Assembly (NCBI RefSeq): GCF_900096995.1
Contig: NZ_OANT01000001.1
Span: forward strand, 620,001-684,000
Reading direction: 5' to 3'
From: Acinetobacter puyangensis
GTDB taxonomy: Bacteria > Pseudomonadota > Gammaproteobacteria > Pseudomonadales > Moraxellaceae
Length of the DNA: 64,000 nucleotides
Made by a program: the position numbers and the translations under genes. How positions within the stretch are numbered: position 1 is the stretch's first letter; each line of letters begins with the position of its first letter. Under the pieces are notes generated by a model, which was not told where the DNA came from, searched no databases, and saw nothing but the letters and a program-made list of their open reading frames with translations. This document shows, piece after piece, positions 45,480-54,862 of the stretch.

Positions 45480-46478
45480 ATGATGACAAGCACACAGATT
45501 CACTATTATGATGGCAAAATTAACCATGTTCATCTGGCAGAGCTTTTGCCGCATCCGCAGGGTGCAATCGTGCGTTATGGCGATGAGGAAAAATTATATA
45601 CGTTCGATCAGATGACCTATATCGGCGCACTCGGTAAAATTTTACCTGTGATCGAGTTACCCAATGATGCCCGTATTGAGTTTTTAACTGCTGATGTGCC
45701 GGAATGGTTGCAGTTAAAGCAACGTAAATTATCTGAACGTGTGCATAAAATTGAAGGCAGTTGGCGCTGGATTGCGGTAAGTTTTGTCGCAATGATTGTG
45801 GTGGTTGTGACTACATTTAAATGGGGAATTCCTTTTGCAGCCCATGAAATTGCCATGCAGTTACCAGAAAAAACGCTGAATACTTTGGGCAATCAGGCAC
45901 AGCAATTTATCATTGATCAAACCGAAAAAAGCGAATTAACGCCACAAAGACAGCAGCAGATTCGTGCCCTTTATCAAAACAACATTCAAGCCACTCGACC
46001 AGCAACCATTGTCTTTCGTAAAGGTGGCAATTTTATCCATGCCAATGCCTTGGCTGTACCGAATGGCACCATTATCCTGACCGATGAACTGGTAAAACTG
46101 ACTAAGAGTGACAATGAGTTACTCGGTGTATTGGCACATGAACAGGGCCATCTCGATGAGAAGCATAGTTTGCAACAAGCCTTACAAAGTCTGGGGATTA
46201 CCATTTTATATGTTGCGTTGACAGGGGATAGCTCGGACATTTTAGGTGGTTTGCCACTGGCAATGGTCTCTGCCAAATATTCCCAGAGTTTTGAATTACA
46301 AGCAGATCAACACGCCATTGCCGAAATGCGACGTATGAACGTTTCACCTCAATATTTAGCCGATTTTTTACAACGCTTAAGTCAAGAAAGTGGTGAAGAT
46401 CAGGAAGCCAGTGATTTTTTACACAGTCATCCGACCACGGCAAAACGCATTGCACAAATAGAGGCCCAATCCCCTTGA
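45480..46478 (+). CDS. M48-family metallopeptidase
   Basis: 332 aa. An N-terminal soluble segment precedes one transmembrane helix (about 97-115, IAVSFVAMIVVVVTTF). The peptidase domain has the zinc motif AHEQGHLDEKH (HExxH) and a downstream Glu in SQSFELQADQHAI, as in Oma1/HtpX-type M48 enzymes. The second ATG at 45483 is an alternative start. Its partner is the DUF898 membrane protein upstream, and the pair may work at the inner membrane. Confidence 0.9.
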   Translation: MMTSTQIHYYDGKINHVHLAELLPHPQGAIVRYGDEEKLYTFDQMTYIGALGKILPVIELPNDARIEFLTADVPEWLQLKQRKLSERVHKIEGSWRWIAVSFVAMIVVVVTTFKWGIPFAAHEIAMQLPEKTLNTLGNQAQQFIIDQTEKSELTPQRQQQIRALYQNNIQATRPATIVFRKGGNFIHANALAVPNGTIILTDELVKLTKSDNELLGVLAHEQGHLDEKHSLQQALQSLGITILYVALTGDSSDILGGLPLAMVSAKYSQSFELQADQHAIAEMRRMNVSPQYLADFLQRLSQESGEDQEASDFLHSHPTTAKRIAQIEAQSP

Positions 46479-46552
46479 TTTGATATGGCTTGCATTAATT
46501 TAACCATGTGATTCTGTTATACTGATGCCAATATTGCATTGTCAGGTGAATC

Positions 46553-47239
46553 ATGTCCAAGCCTTATTTAATCGCACCTTCCATTTTATCTGCCGATTTT
46601 GCCCGTTTGGGTGCAGATGTTGAAAAAGTACTGGAAGCCGGTGCAGATGTTGTCCATTTTGATGTGATGGACAATCATTATGTCCCCAACCTGACATTTG
46701 GTGCACATATCTGTAAGGCACTCAAAAATTACGGCATTACAGCACCCGTCGATGTCCATCTGATGGTATCGCCTGTGGATCGTATGATTGGTGATTTTCT
46801 TGAGGCCGGTGCAGACATTATTACCTTTCACCCAGAAGCATCAGCACATATTGATCGTTCCTTACAATTGATCAAATCCGGTGGGGCAAAAGCTGGGCTG
46901 GTTTTTAATCCGGCAACGCCATTACATTATCTGGATTATGTGCTGGACAAAGTTGACCAGATTTTATTGATGAGTGTCAACCCGGGCTTTGGCGGACAAA
47001 AATTTATCCCGACAACGTTGGATAAATTGCGTCAGGCACGTCGAATTATTGATGCAAGCGGTCGGGATATTCATCTGGAAGTTGATGGTGGGGTAGGTCC
47101 CGGTAATATTCGAGAAATTGCAGAAGCGGGTGCAGATATGTTCGTGGCTGGTTCAGCGATTTTTGGTAAACCCGATTATAAAACCGTGATTGACCAAATG
47201 CGCAGTGAGCTTGCCAAAGTGGGCAGTCTTACTACCTAA
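46553..47239 (+). CDS. rpe: Ribulose-phosphate 3-epimerase
   Basis: Pentose-phosphate enzyme interconverting ribulose 5-phosphate and xylulose 5-phosphate. 228-aa TIM barrel with [50 protein letters not shown] and EVDGGVG, covering the metal-binding and catalytic residues. Standalone here. Confidence 0.97.
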   Translation: MSKPYLIAPSILSADFARLGADVEKVLEAGADVVHFDVMDNHYVPNLTFGAHICKALKNYGITAPVDVHLMVSPVDRMIGDFLEAGADIITFHPEASAHIDRSLQLIKSGGAKAGLVFNPATPLHYLDYVLDKVDQILLMSVNPGFGGQKFIPTTLDKLRQARRIIDASGRDIHLEVDGGVGPGNIREIAEAGADMFVAGSAIFGKPDYKTVIDQMRSELAKVGSLTT

Positions 47240-47273
47240 ATGATCATAGATATGTTAATTTAAAGTATGGACT

Positions 47274-47287
47274 TCCATAATTATGGA
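47274..47287. promoter_or_regulatory. Palindromic operator of the toxin-antitoxin pair
   Basis: TCCATAATTATGGA is a perfect 14-bp palindrome just before the antitoxin gene; its right arm runs into the GGAG ribosome-binding site. Antitoxin or toxin-antitoxin complex binding is the obvious role, by analogy with type II systems. Confidence 0.6.
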
Positions 47288-47295
47288 GATATAGA

Positions 47296-47487
47296 ATGAA
47301 TACGACTTTTGATCCGCTTATATCTGAGTTTGATAGTTCTGATGATGCAGAAAAATATGATCTATGGTTTCGTGCAAAAGTAAGAAAATCACTTGCTGAC
47401 CCACGTCCTTCCATTCCACACGATGAGGCGATGGCTCGTATTCGAGCTGAACTAAAAAAGAGGATTGCCGAGCGTGCTAACGGTTGA
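47296..47487 (+). CDS. Type II antitoxin (stability-determinant type)
   Basis: 63 aa. An acidic N-terminal region (FDPLISEFDSSDDAEKYD) is followed by a helical part (LWFRAKVRKSLAD, then DEAMARIRAELKKRI). Size, charge and position ahead of a RelE/ParE-like gene identify it as an antitoxin. Ribosome-binding site GGAG at 47285-47288. It overlaps the toxin gene by 14 nt. Confidence 0.8.
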   Translation: MNTTFDPLISEFDSSDDAEKYDLWFRAKVRKSLADPRPSIPHDEAMARIRAELKKRIAERANG

Positions 47488-47761
47488 ATGGCTGGAGAGC
47501 GCAGTTCAGGATGTGATTGAAATAACATCTTACATTGCACAATTTGATCCAGTAGCTGCAATGGATATGACAGATTTATTTGAGGTTACTGCGGAAAAAA
47601 TTCCGGATCAACCTTATACTGGCCGCCCTGGACGTGAGCTTGGTACACGTGAGAAAATTCCACACCCTAGATATGTGATGGTTTACCGTATAACAAATTC
47701 GAGCATTCAAATTGTGAATGTGCTGCATACGAGTAAACAGTATCCATTTTCAATGGATTAA
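47474..47761 (+). CDS. RelE/ParE-family toxin
   Basis: 95 aa from the GTG at 47474, preceded by AGAGGA; a TTG at 47465 is the upstream alternative. The ParE/RelE fold is visible as [20 protein letters not shown], the [11 protein letters not shown] segment, and the C-terminal strand pair [19 protein letters not shown] ending TSKQYP. ParE members poison gyrase and RelE members cleave mRNA; the sequence alone does not decide. Translationally coupled to the antitoxin. Confidence 0.85.
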   Translation: MLTVEWLESAVQDVIEITSYIAQFDPVAAMDMTDLFEVTAEKIPDQPYTGRPGRELGTREKIPHPRYVMVYRITNSSIQIVNVLHTSKQYPFSMD

Positions 47762-47802
47762 GCATCTTAAATACAAAATTGAATATAGAAACAGGAACAA
47801 TA

Positions 47803-48372
47803 ATGGCAATCAAATCAGATCGCTGGATTCGTGAAATGAGCGAAAAGCATGGCATGATTGAACCCTATGCAGCTAATCAGATTCGTTATGATGAGCGAGG
47901 TGAAAAACTCATTTCTTATGGCGTATCAAGCTATGGTTATGATGTGCGCTGTGCCCGTGAATTTAAAGTCTTTACCAACGTCCATTCTGCAATTGTCGAT
48001 CCAAAGCATTTCGATGAAAAAAGCTTCATTGATATTGAAGCAGATGTTTGCATCATTCCACCTAATTCCTTCGCTCTAGCCAGAACAGTAGAATATTTTC
48101 GTATTCCGCGTAATGTACTCACCATATGTTTGGGTAAATCTACCTATGCACGTTGCGGTATCATTGTGAATGTGACACCACTTGAGCCGGAATGGGAAGG
48201 ACATGTCACTTTGGAATTTTCCAATACCACCAATTTACCGGCACGAATCTATGCGGGTGAAGGTGTGGCACAAATGCTCTTTTTTGAAAGTGATGAAGTG
48301 TGCGAAACCTCTTATAAGGATCGTGGCGGGAAATACCAGGGACAGACGGGTGTAACCTTGCCTAAAGCCTAA
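47803..48372 (+). CDS. dcd: dCTP deaminase
   Basis: Deaminates dCTP to dUTP for thymidylate synthesis. 189 aa from the ATG at 47803 (MAIKSDRWI), with AGGAA upstream; an ORF extension to 47779 is not expected. Motifs are [18 protein letters not shown], and [16 protein letters not shown] with the catalytic Glu, plus GGKYQGQTG at the end. Confidence 0.96.
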   Translation: MAIKSDRWIREMSEKHGMIEPYAANQIRYDERGEKLISYGVSSYGYDVRCAREFKVFTNVHSAIVDPKHFDEKSFIDIEADVCIIPPNSFALARTVEYFRIPRNVLTICLGKSTYARCGIIVNVTPLEPEWEGHVTLEFSNTTNLPARIYAGEGVAQMLFFESDEVCETSYKDRGGKYQGQTGVTLPKA

Positions 48373-48415
48373 AATTTGATTAGTCTAAAGGCTAGACACT
48401 AAGAGGTATGACATC

Positions 48416-49003
48416 ATGAATCTGGCATATCGACACCATAAAATGACTGAAGAAGAATATCTTCAGGCAGAGTTGCTTGCGGATATTCGCCATGAATATA
48501 TTGATGGCGAAGTTTATGCCATGGCAGGTACAAAGAAAAATCATAATATTATTGCTGTGAATATGCTGAGTCTATTACAGCAACATTTGAGAGGAAAATC
48601 GTGTCAGCCTTATGCCTCAGACATTAAAGTTAAAGTGAATAAAAACTTTTTTTACCCTGATGTGATGGTGGATTGTAGTGAGGATGACAATGAATACTTT
48701 ACCGAAAATCCTACAATTATTGTTGAAGTATTATCCAAGTCTACACGACAATATGATAAAACCTTGAAACGGGAACAATATCTAAAAATACCGACCTTAC
48801 AGGAATATATTCTGATTGAGCAAGACTTTGTTGATATAGAAATCCAGCGACGCAGTAATGGCTGGCAATCGGAACATTTTTATCTGGATGATCCGGTACA
48901 AATTCCCGCAATTGGTCTCGAAACTACGGTGTCTCAAATTTATTATCGAGTTAAAAATGAAGATATGGAGGAGTGGTTGCTTAAACAGGAGGAAAGCGAA
49001 TGA
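48416..49003 (+). CDS. Uma2-family (DUF820) putative endonuclease
   Basis: 195 aa. The Uma2 core is intact: [25 protein letters not shown] and TIIVEVLSKSTRQYDKTLKR, giving the PD..ExxxK-like active site. It is much closer to the copy at 56442 (shared QPYASD and LSKSTRQ.DKTLKR) than to the copy at 21959. Its stop overlaps the ATG of a decayed tandem copy (ATGA). Confidence 0.87.
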   Translation: MNLAYRHHKMTEEEYLQAELLADIRHEYIDGEVYAMAGTKKNHNIIAVNMLSLLQQHLRGKSCQPYASDIKVKVNKNFFYPDVMVDCSEDDNEYFTENPTIIVEVLSKSTRQYDKTLKREQYLKIPTLQEYILIEQDFVDIEIQRRSNGWQSEHFYLDDPVQIPAIGLETTVSQIYYRVKNEDMEEWLLKQEESE

Positions 49004-49312
49004 ATTTTGCTTATCGATTTCACTAGCTTCATATAGAATAGAAATAATTTGTATTAGAACAACAGATAAATATTCGCCATGAATATATTGATGGTGAAGC
49101 CTATGCCATGGCTGGTGGTACATTACAGCATGGTGGTTTGATGATCAATATCTCCAGAGCAACAGGAAATCATCCTAAAGGCAAATCATGTCGGGATTTG
49201 CCGAAAGTATTAAGGTGAAAGTTGATCAGGGATATGGTGTAGCAGTTTTATATGAGTTTCACTATTGGATGAGTACGAAACCCGACAAACGGTTATCTTT
49301 TTTATCTTTATG
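49000..49312 (+). pseudogene. Decayed tandem copy of the Uma2 gene
   Basis: Starts with ATG overlapping the preceding stop and opens MNFAYRFH, like MNLAYRHH of the neighbour. In-frame stops appear at once (TAG at 49024). Homology returns as [17 protein letters not shown] from about 49066. It shifts frame near 49195 and continues as FAESIKVKVDQGYG before degenerating; the YPDVMVDC core and the rest are missing. Clearly a broken duplicate. Confidence 0.85.
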
Positions 49313-49492
49313 AAAAACAATCGAAAATTTTAATAATTCAACCCACAAAACAGTATTTTTAACAAAACGTTTGTGGCATATTGCTTTTGATCATCGCATA
49401 ATGCAAAGTAAGTAAAAACTGGGATAGAGTTCTCAGTTATTTAAGTGAAGTGATGTAATACAACAATAATCATCACACAGGATGTACAACAG

Positions 49493-51589
49493 ATGTGTAA
49501 GCATCTAGATAGGACGAGTAAGCTTATGATGGGCTATTTATCTGTGTCATTAAGATTATCTGCTTTAACTGTAGCATTACTCACTGCTACGTCTGCAACT
49601 TTTGCACTGGAAAAGCTGGATGATGCCACACTTGCCGATGCGACGGGTGAAGGGATTGCGTTTTTACCGGAAAATTCGGTGATATTATTTCGTGGAACTG
49701 ACGTAGGTGCTACAGAAAGCACGACAACAATATTAACTGACCGCACACATGATACTGGCTATATTAATTTTATTCCTGTTGGGCCTTTAACCACACAAGC
49801 TGCACAATCTGGGGCTGGTAAAGCAGATGTTTACTTATATGGTTTAGCGATTTCGAAAGGCGATGGTGATTTAAATAGACGGCTTAATGCTGTTGATCCA
49901 ATAATACGCTCTTGGGGGACCGCAGATAATCCGTGGTTATTTAAAGTTGAAACAGAACATAATGTACCTAACTTTGCCCCTACTGGCACAGATAGTGTGA
50001 CGTATCTTGCTTTAGAAACACCATTACATCATTTATATACACTGGATTATACAGATAGTTCAAAAAATGTGATCAACAATATTCCAAGCTCTGGTGAAAC
50101 AGGTGCAGATGCTTATAATCTGAAATTAGCGATGTGGGCAGATGCCTTTGTTTTAGATCCACGAAAATCGGCAACGGATGAAACTCGTTATCATTATAAT
50201 TATACTAGTACACCCGATCCCAATCGAGCCAATCGCTTACGTTTACAAGTTATCTGGGATGGTTTAAGTATTAATGGTAGTGACATTCGTTTATTCCAGA
50301 CTTTAGGTGGTGCAACCGGTATAGCAACCAGTGGTAATGCTAAAGATACGGCATATAACCATACTTTGGGGCTAGCAGGCGTATTACGTTTTAATAGTGG
50401 TGATACAAGAAACCTAAAAGCCTCACGTACCAATAGTACAGTGACCAGAGCTGTAAATAATGTAGCAACGATGCGTTATACAACAACTTATTTAGGACGC
50501 CCAGGCGCTTCAAGTGGTGGAGCACATACAAATCCTGCTAATTTATATCGACTGCGTACTCTGGATACACGTGATGATTATTCCGCAAGTTCATGGACGA
50601 TGCCTTCATTGGAAGATATCGGTGTCTTGCGTTTAAGCACAAGGGAAACAGGTGCTACCCAAGGTATTTTGGATTCGCCGGCGATTAATGCTGTAAATGC
50701 ACCAAATTTTGATGCAAATGAAGGGTTGCACTTATATGGCACCAATATTAATTTGGTTCTGGGAAGCCTTTACCAACCTCTAATTTTAAATAAAGACACC
50801 AGCAGCAATAATCTAGTATTGGAACTAGCAGCTATTCCGAATAAAGCGGATATTTATAAACAGATTTATACTGCCTATTCAGGTTATTTAGGTGATGCAA
50901 CAGCCAGTGAATACAAGGGTTCAACCTGTAATGTTTATGCCTGTGGAACACCGATTGAAATTAATGGTGTGAAAACTTATCAGGGTAATAATGCGACACA
51001 TAGTAGTATAAGTATAGGTACTACCGAATATGACCCAAATACAGGATTAATGACTGCATTTAAAGGAACAACGACTCAAGATTCTATCGGCGTATCTTTT
51101 GGTGCATTGTCATCTTCTAGTACAGCCGCCTATTCCCGATATTATTATCAATTGCAACAACAAACCCGCAATCGTAATGGTAATAATCGCTGGAATTATA
51201 TTAATTCTTCAGGAGGGAATTGGGCTGCCACAAATAATTGTAATGAAACAAATGGCGGTTGTTATCAATTCAACAATACGAATGTTGCATGGCAGAATGT
51301 AGATTCTTTTAATGTGCCAAGTATTGTGAGTGAATATAATCCAACGACCAATCATGGCGCTGTAAGTGTTACCGGACAGACAAATCCTGTGGTTCCTGCC
51401 TGGAATGCTCTGCCTACTTGGGACGCAACGACAGGTTCAGGTGCAAATTTTAGCGGTACAACTTGGACCAGTAATCCTGCACCAACATATCAATCAACAA
51501 TATCTGCATCACCTTCTAATAACCTTGGTTCAGTTGTTATTGATGGTATGTTAATCCAGCATATGAAAATTACCACCAAAGGATTGTAG
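49493..51589 (+). CDS. Exported protein 1 of a four-gene surface-protein operon
   Basis: 698 aa. The signal peptide (LRLSALTVALLTATSATFA) ends just before LEKLDDATLADATGEGI, a motif shared in form by all four genes here (L..LDD..L....A.G). The remainder is Ser/Thr/Asn-rich, beta-prone and low in Cys, typical of a secreted or surface structural protein. A second possible start (MMGYLSV) lies at 49526. The family is not firmly recognised; DUF6160-type and Acinetobacter Fil (putative pilus) proteins look similar in layout. Followed 9 nt later by gene 2. Confidence 0.72.
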   Translation: MCKHLDRTSKLMMGYLSVSLRLSALTVALLTATSATFALEKLDDATLADATGEGIAFLPENSVILFRGTDVGATESTTTILTDRTHDTGYINFIPVGPLTTQAAQSGAGKADVYLYGLAISKGDGDLNRRLNAVDPIIRSWGTADNPWLFKVETEHNVPNFAPTGTDSVTYLALETPLHHLYTLDYTDSSKNVINNIPSSGETGADAYNLKLAMWADAFVLDPRKSATDETRYHYNYTSTPDPNRANRLRLQVIWDGLSINGSDIRLFQTLGGATGIATSGNAKDTAYNHTLGLAGVLRFNSGDTRNLKASRTNSTVTRAVNNVATMRYTTTYLGRPGASSGGAHTNPANLYRLRTLDTRDDYSASSWTMPSLEDIGVLRLSTRETGATQGILDSPAINAVNAPNFDANEGLHLYGTNINLVLGSLYQPLILNKDTSSNNLVLELAAIPNKADIYKQIYTAYSGYLGDATASEYKGSTCNVYACGTPIEINGVKTYQGNNATHSSISIGTTEYDPNTGLMTAFKGTTTQDSIGVSFGALSSSSTAAYSRYYYQLQQQTRNRNGNNRWNYINSSGGNWAATNNCNETNGGCYQFNNTNVAWQNVDSFNVPSIVSEYNPTTNHGAVSVTGQTNPVVPAWNALPTWDATTGSGANFSGTTWTSNPAPTYQSTISASPSNNLGSVVIDGMLIQHMKITTKGL

Positions 51590-51598
51590 GAGAGACAC

Positions 51599-52375
51599 AT
51601 GTTAAAAATCATTTTATGTTCTACTCTATGTATCCTCAGTGGTCATGGCTATGCAGATTTACAGGCACTGGATAATGAAGATTTAAATACAGTGCATGCA
51701 CAGGCAGGTGCGGATCTCTCTTTATATCTGAGTTTAAACCATAAACAAGACGGCACATATCAATTAACTGATCTTTGTAGTACAACAGGTTCAACCTACG
51801 AACAATGCCGTTTAGGATTGGCATTTAATAGCCGTTATCATAATGGTGAATATGTTGATCGGGAGGGAAATGTACACAATGCATCAGGAGCAATAATTAC
51901 AGGAAGTGCAATTGAAGGGCGAAAATTGTGGCTAGTGATGAAAGGCTTACAGGGAACAATTGATCTACAGCATGTTGGGCTAGATGGTACAGATTTAACC
52001 TATACCGAAAAAGGCGGATCACAAACCATAGTCAAATCTGCCATTCAACTCAGTTTTGATCCTCAAAGACCTATTGTGATTCGTAATTTTGGTTTTGAGT
52101 CATTGTCCGTTGAGATGGATTCTGCTGTGGAAACAAATGCGGCAAACATCCCAGGTTATTGGCAAAAAAATACATCGGGAACAGGTCTGAATAAACTTAC
52201 AAATGGAAAATATGATTATTCAACTCCGGTTACGGTAGGTGGCTTAACTTATAATAGTGACTCATTTGATCATGGCCGTGAAGTTGGATTCACTGGAATG
52301 CTTATGAATGCCAATCTGGTGATGAATGGCACAATAAAAGTTTTTGGCTGTGATGGATCACATCCACGTTGTTAA
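51599..52375 (+). CDS. Exported protein 2 of the operon
   Basis: 258 aa. The signal peptide MLKIILCSTLCILSGHGYA is followed by DLQALDNEDLNTVHAQAGAD, the shared motif. The mature part is beta-rich, with SFDPQRPIVIRNFGFES near the middle and a C-terminal FGCDGSHPRC carrying two Cys that may form a disulfide. Ribosome-binding site AGGAGAG precedes the ATG. Probably a minor component of the same envelope structure as its neighbours. Confidence 0.72.
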   Translation: MLKIILCSTLCILSGHGYADLQALDNEDLNTVHAQAGADLSLYLSLNHKQDGTYQLTDLCSTTGSTYEQCRLGLAFNSRYHNGEYVDREGNVHNASGAIITGSAIEGRKLWLVMKGLQGTIDLQHVGLDGTDLTYTEKGGSQTIVKSAIQLSFDPQRPIVIRNFGFESLSVEMDSAVETNAANIPGYWQKNTSGTGLNKLTNGKYDYSTPVTVGGLTYNSDSFDHGREVGFTGMLMNANLVMNGTIKVFGCDGSHPRC

Positions 52376-52400
52376 GCGTTAAAGATCAGGAGTAGGGATA

Positions 52401-54848
52401 ATGAAAAATAGAAATGATAAAAAAAATAAGCTAGATTTAAGATTAAATCCTTTGGTGTTAAGTGTGTTGTTGATTGCACAGAATAGTTATGCAATGCAGG
52501 CTCTAGATGATCATGACTTAAGTGCAGCAAATGCTCAAGAGGGAGTTTATATTGAAACAACCTATAATGCTTTGGCGCTTGACAATTTATATTGGGAGGA
52601 TCAGGCAGGAAGTGCAAATGGTGAAAAAGCATTAAGAATATCTGCTGAAAACATAAAAGTTGGTAAGAATAAACCTACTGATGTGCTTGGAACTAGTTAC
52701 CAAATACAGATGGGCAGCAATGCAGATAAAGCAGGGCTAGATTTAAAGTTAAGCAGTAATCATTCATTGATTGAAATCGAAAATTTTAAAATTTGTGATA
52801 CAGCAAGTACTGTGACTTGTTCACCTGAAATTGGTTCTTTAGGTATTCAATCTACAGAAGCTGTTACGGTACATTTTAAAACAGAAGATGGTTTATTTAA
52901 TAGTACCAGTCCTGTTGAGCTGGAATTGGGATTAAAAAATATAAATATTTATTTGGGACAAGAAAACTTTAGTGTGGCAAATACCCTCAACCAACTGGTT
53001 TTGAGAAATTTTAACTTTAATTTTAAAGGTCGGGGCACAATGGAGATTGATGCGATTAAAGGTTTATACATTGCCACAGGAGCAGATGGTTATGTGGATT
53101 TTAATCGGGTTAATGATACAGGCATATTTACAACAGCACAGTTAGGCACATATTCCGAGGCAGGTCAACCGACTAATGCTGGTTTGAATCTTGAATTTAT
53201 GCTGAAGAAAGATGTAGCAGATGCTTCTCCCTATCTAATGGATAGCTATAATGCTCCAGCGAATGCAACAGGTTTGATTCGAGTAGGTGCCAGCGGACGT
53301 ATGGTTAATGGTTATTTACAATTACGCGGCACAGACGCAAATGATAGTGGTTTGACTGCACCCTCTGGATATGCAACCGATAATACAAATATTTTAGGAT
53401 TTGCCGATAATAATAACAGTAACCCTAGTGTGATTGGGAGTACAGGTATTGGTTTTCGTATGCGGGGTGAATTTACTAATCAAAATGATGCAGGTTCTGG
53501 TGGAGATTTAACTCAAAACAGTGTGCGTCCGGTAGGAAGCAAAACTTCATTGGAAATAGGAGGGGCAGGACTAAATACTTATGGTTTTGAATTTACCAAT
53601 TTAACGGCATTACGTTCTGATTTATCTAATCGGGCTTATTTTGACAGTGGTAATGTTTATATTAATCTGACTGATACCAAAACTTTATTAATGCCATATA
53701 ACTATGTGTTTCAAACCAGTCGCTTTGGTGGAGCTAGTGATCATTTGACCAACGATGTTGATTATCAACAAAATATCCATACAGGAACTGGAGCAAATCC
53801 CTATGCACTTGTTGCAGCAATTCGTGGTGCAGAGTTTCAGGCAATTTCACGGCAAGGCCGCTTTACCAATAGTGCTGGTGTAGTAGCAAGTGATCGGATT
53901 GATGACTCGTCTAATAACGAATGGGGATTGGCGCTGCCTTTTTATAATCTTAATGCCAATATGGCAATATATGGTTCGACCACTGATGCAAATACTATTC
54001 ATTACTATACGACCAATGGAATTAAAACAGCAGTTGGTGTAGCAGGTGCAGCACAGCGACTGGGTTTTTCTTTAGCCATGAGTACAGAAGGTATTGATAA
54101 AGATGCTTCAAACAATGCCATAGGCGATAAAACAACTTCTATTTTAGTCATTGATGGTGGTAATAATCCAAGAACAGACACACCAACCGATTATTATATG
54201 GGCCTCAGAAATGTAGATATGTTACTTAATGGTACGGGTAGCATTGGCGTTGAAAACGGTAGTTTGAATATCGCATTACCTAATGTTCTAATTGTCATGG
54301 CTGGAGAAGTTGCAGCAGGTTATTTGCCGGGAGCTGCTTATAAAACTTGTCCAGTTAATGCAGTTCGATGTGCTGCACCGACGGATAATTTTGCTAAAAA
54401 AGATGATGTATTGTTCGGATTAAAACTGAGGTTAGGTGGCGATATGAGTTTTTCACTGATTCCAAATAGTGAGATACAAAAAATTGCCGGAATAAATGTG
54501 GGCAGTCGTTTAAATATTGTTGGTGAAGTTGCTCTGAATGAGGCAAGTAAAAATACCATTCAAATCAGTGATCCTGCTGATGGTTCTATTTTGGGACTGG
54601 ATAATCTTACAGGTAAGATTGGCTTTAATAATGCAATTGTGATTGATCGTTATAGTGCTCTAGATAATCGTGGTGTGGTTGGCTTCCATGCAGAATTACA
54701 TTTTAATCCAGAAGGTAATCAGGCAGGTGTATTTAGAGCTAAAGATATAAATTTCTATCCTGAAATGGGTGCTGGGCAACGATTGGGTGAGATTGCATTG
54801 ACAGGTGGCACATTAAATAGCCGTTTTAATATTGTGCCCCGGAATTAA
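52401..54848 (+). CDS. Exported protein 3 of the operon
   Basis: 815 aa, the largest member. A charged N terminus and hydrophobic segment (LVLSVLLIAQNSYA) form the signal peptide, followed by MQALDDHDLSAANAQEGV. The mature protein is beta-rich with many Asn/Gly/Thr turns. Strand-like segments such as NIYLGQENFSVANTLNQLVL and the ending LNSRFNIVPRN suggest a repetitive surface or outer-membrane-associated fold. Two Cys pairs occur (CDTASTVTC, CPVNAVRC). AGGAGTAGGG lies upstream of the ATG. Confidence 0.72.
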   Translation: MKNRNDKKNKLDLRLNPLVLSVLLIAQNSYAMQALDDHDLSAANAQEGVYIETTYNALALDNLYWEDQAGSANGEKALRISAENIKVGKNKPTDVLGTSYQIQMGSNADKAGLDLKLSSNHSLIEIENFKICDTASTVTCSPEIGSLGIQSTEAVTVHFKTEDGLFNSTSPVELELGLKNINIYLGQENFSVANTLNQLVLRNFNFNFKGRGTMEIDAIKGLYIATGADGYVDFNRVNDTGIFTTAQLGTYSEAGQPTNAGLNLEFMLKKDVADASPYLMDSYNAPANATGLIRVGASGRMVNGYLQLRGTDANDSGLTAPSGYATDNTNILGFADNNNSNPSVIGSTGIGFRMRGEFTNQNDAGSGGDLTQNSVRPVGSKTSLEIGGAGLNTYGFEFTNLTALRSDLSNRAYFDSGNVYINLTDTKTLLMPYNYVFQTSRFGGASDHLTNDVDYQQNIHTGTGANPYALVAAIRGAEFQAISRQGRFTNSAGVVASDRIDDSSNNEWGLALPFYNLNANMAIYGSTTDANTIHYYTTNGIKTAVGVAGAAQRLGFSLAMSTEGIDKDASNNAIGDKTTSILVIDGGNNPRTDTPTDYYMGLRNVDMLLNGTGSIGVENGSLNIALPNVLIVMAGEVAAGYLPGAAYKTCPVNAVRCAAPTDNFAKKDDVLFGLKLRLGGDMSFSLIPNSEIQKIAGINVGSRLNIVGEVALNEASKNTIQISDPADGSILGLDNLTGKIGFNNAIVIDRYSALDNRGVVGFHAELHFNPEGNQAGVFRAKDINFYPEMGAGQRLGEIALTGGTLNSRFNIVPRN

Positions 54849-54862
54849 ATAAGGATATTACT

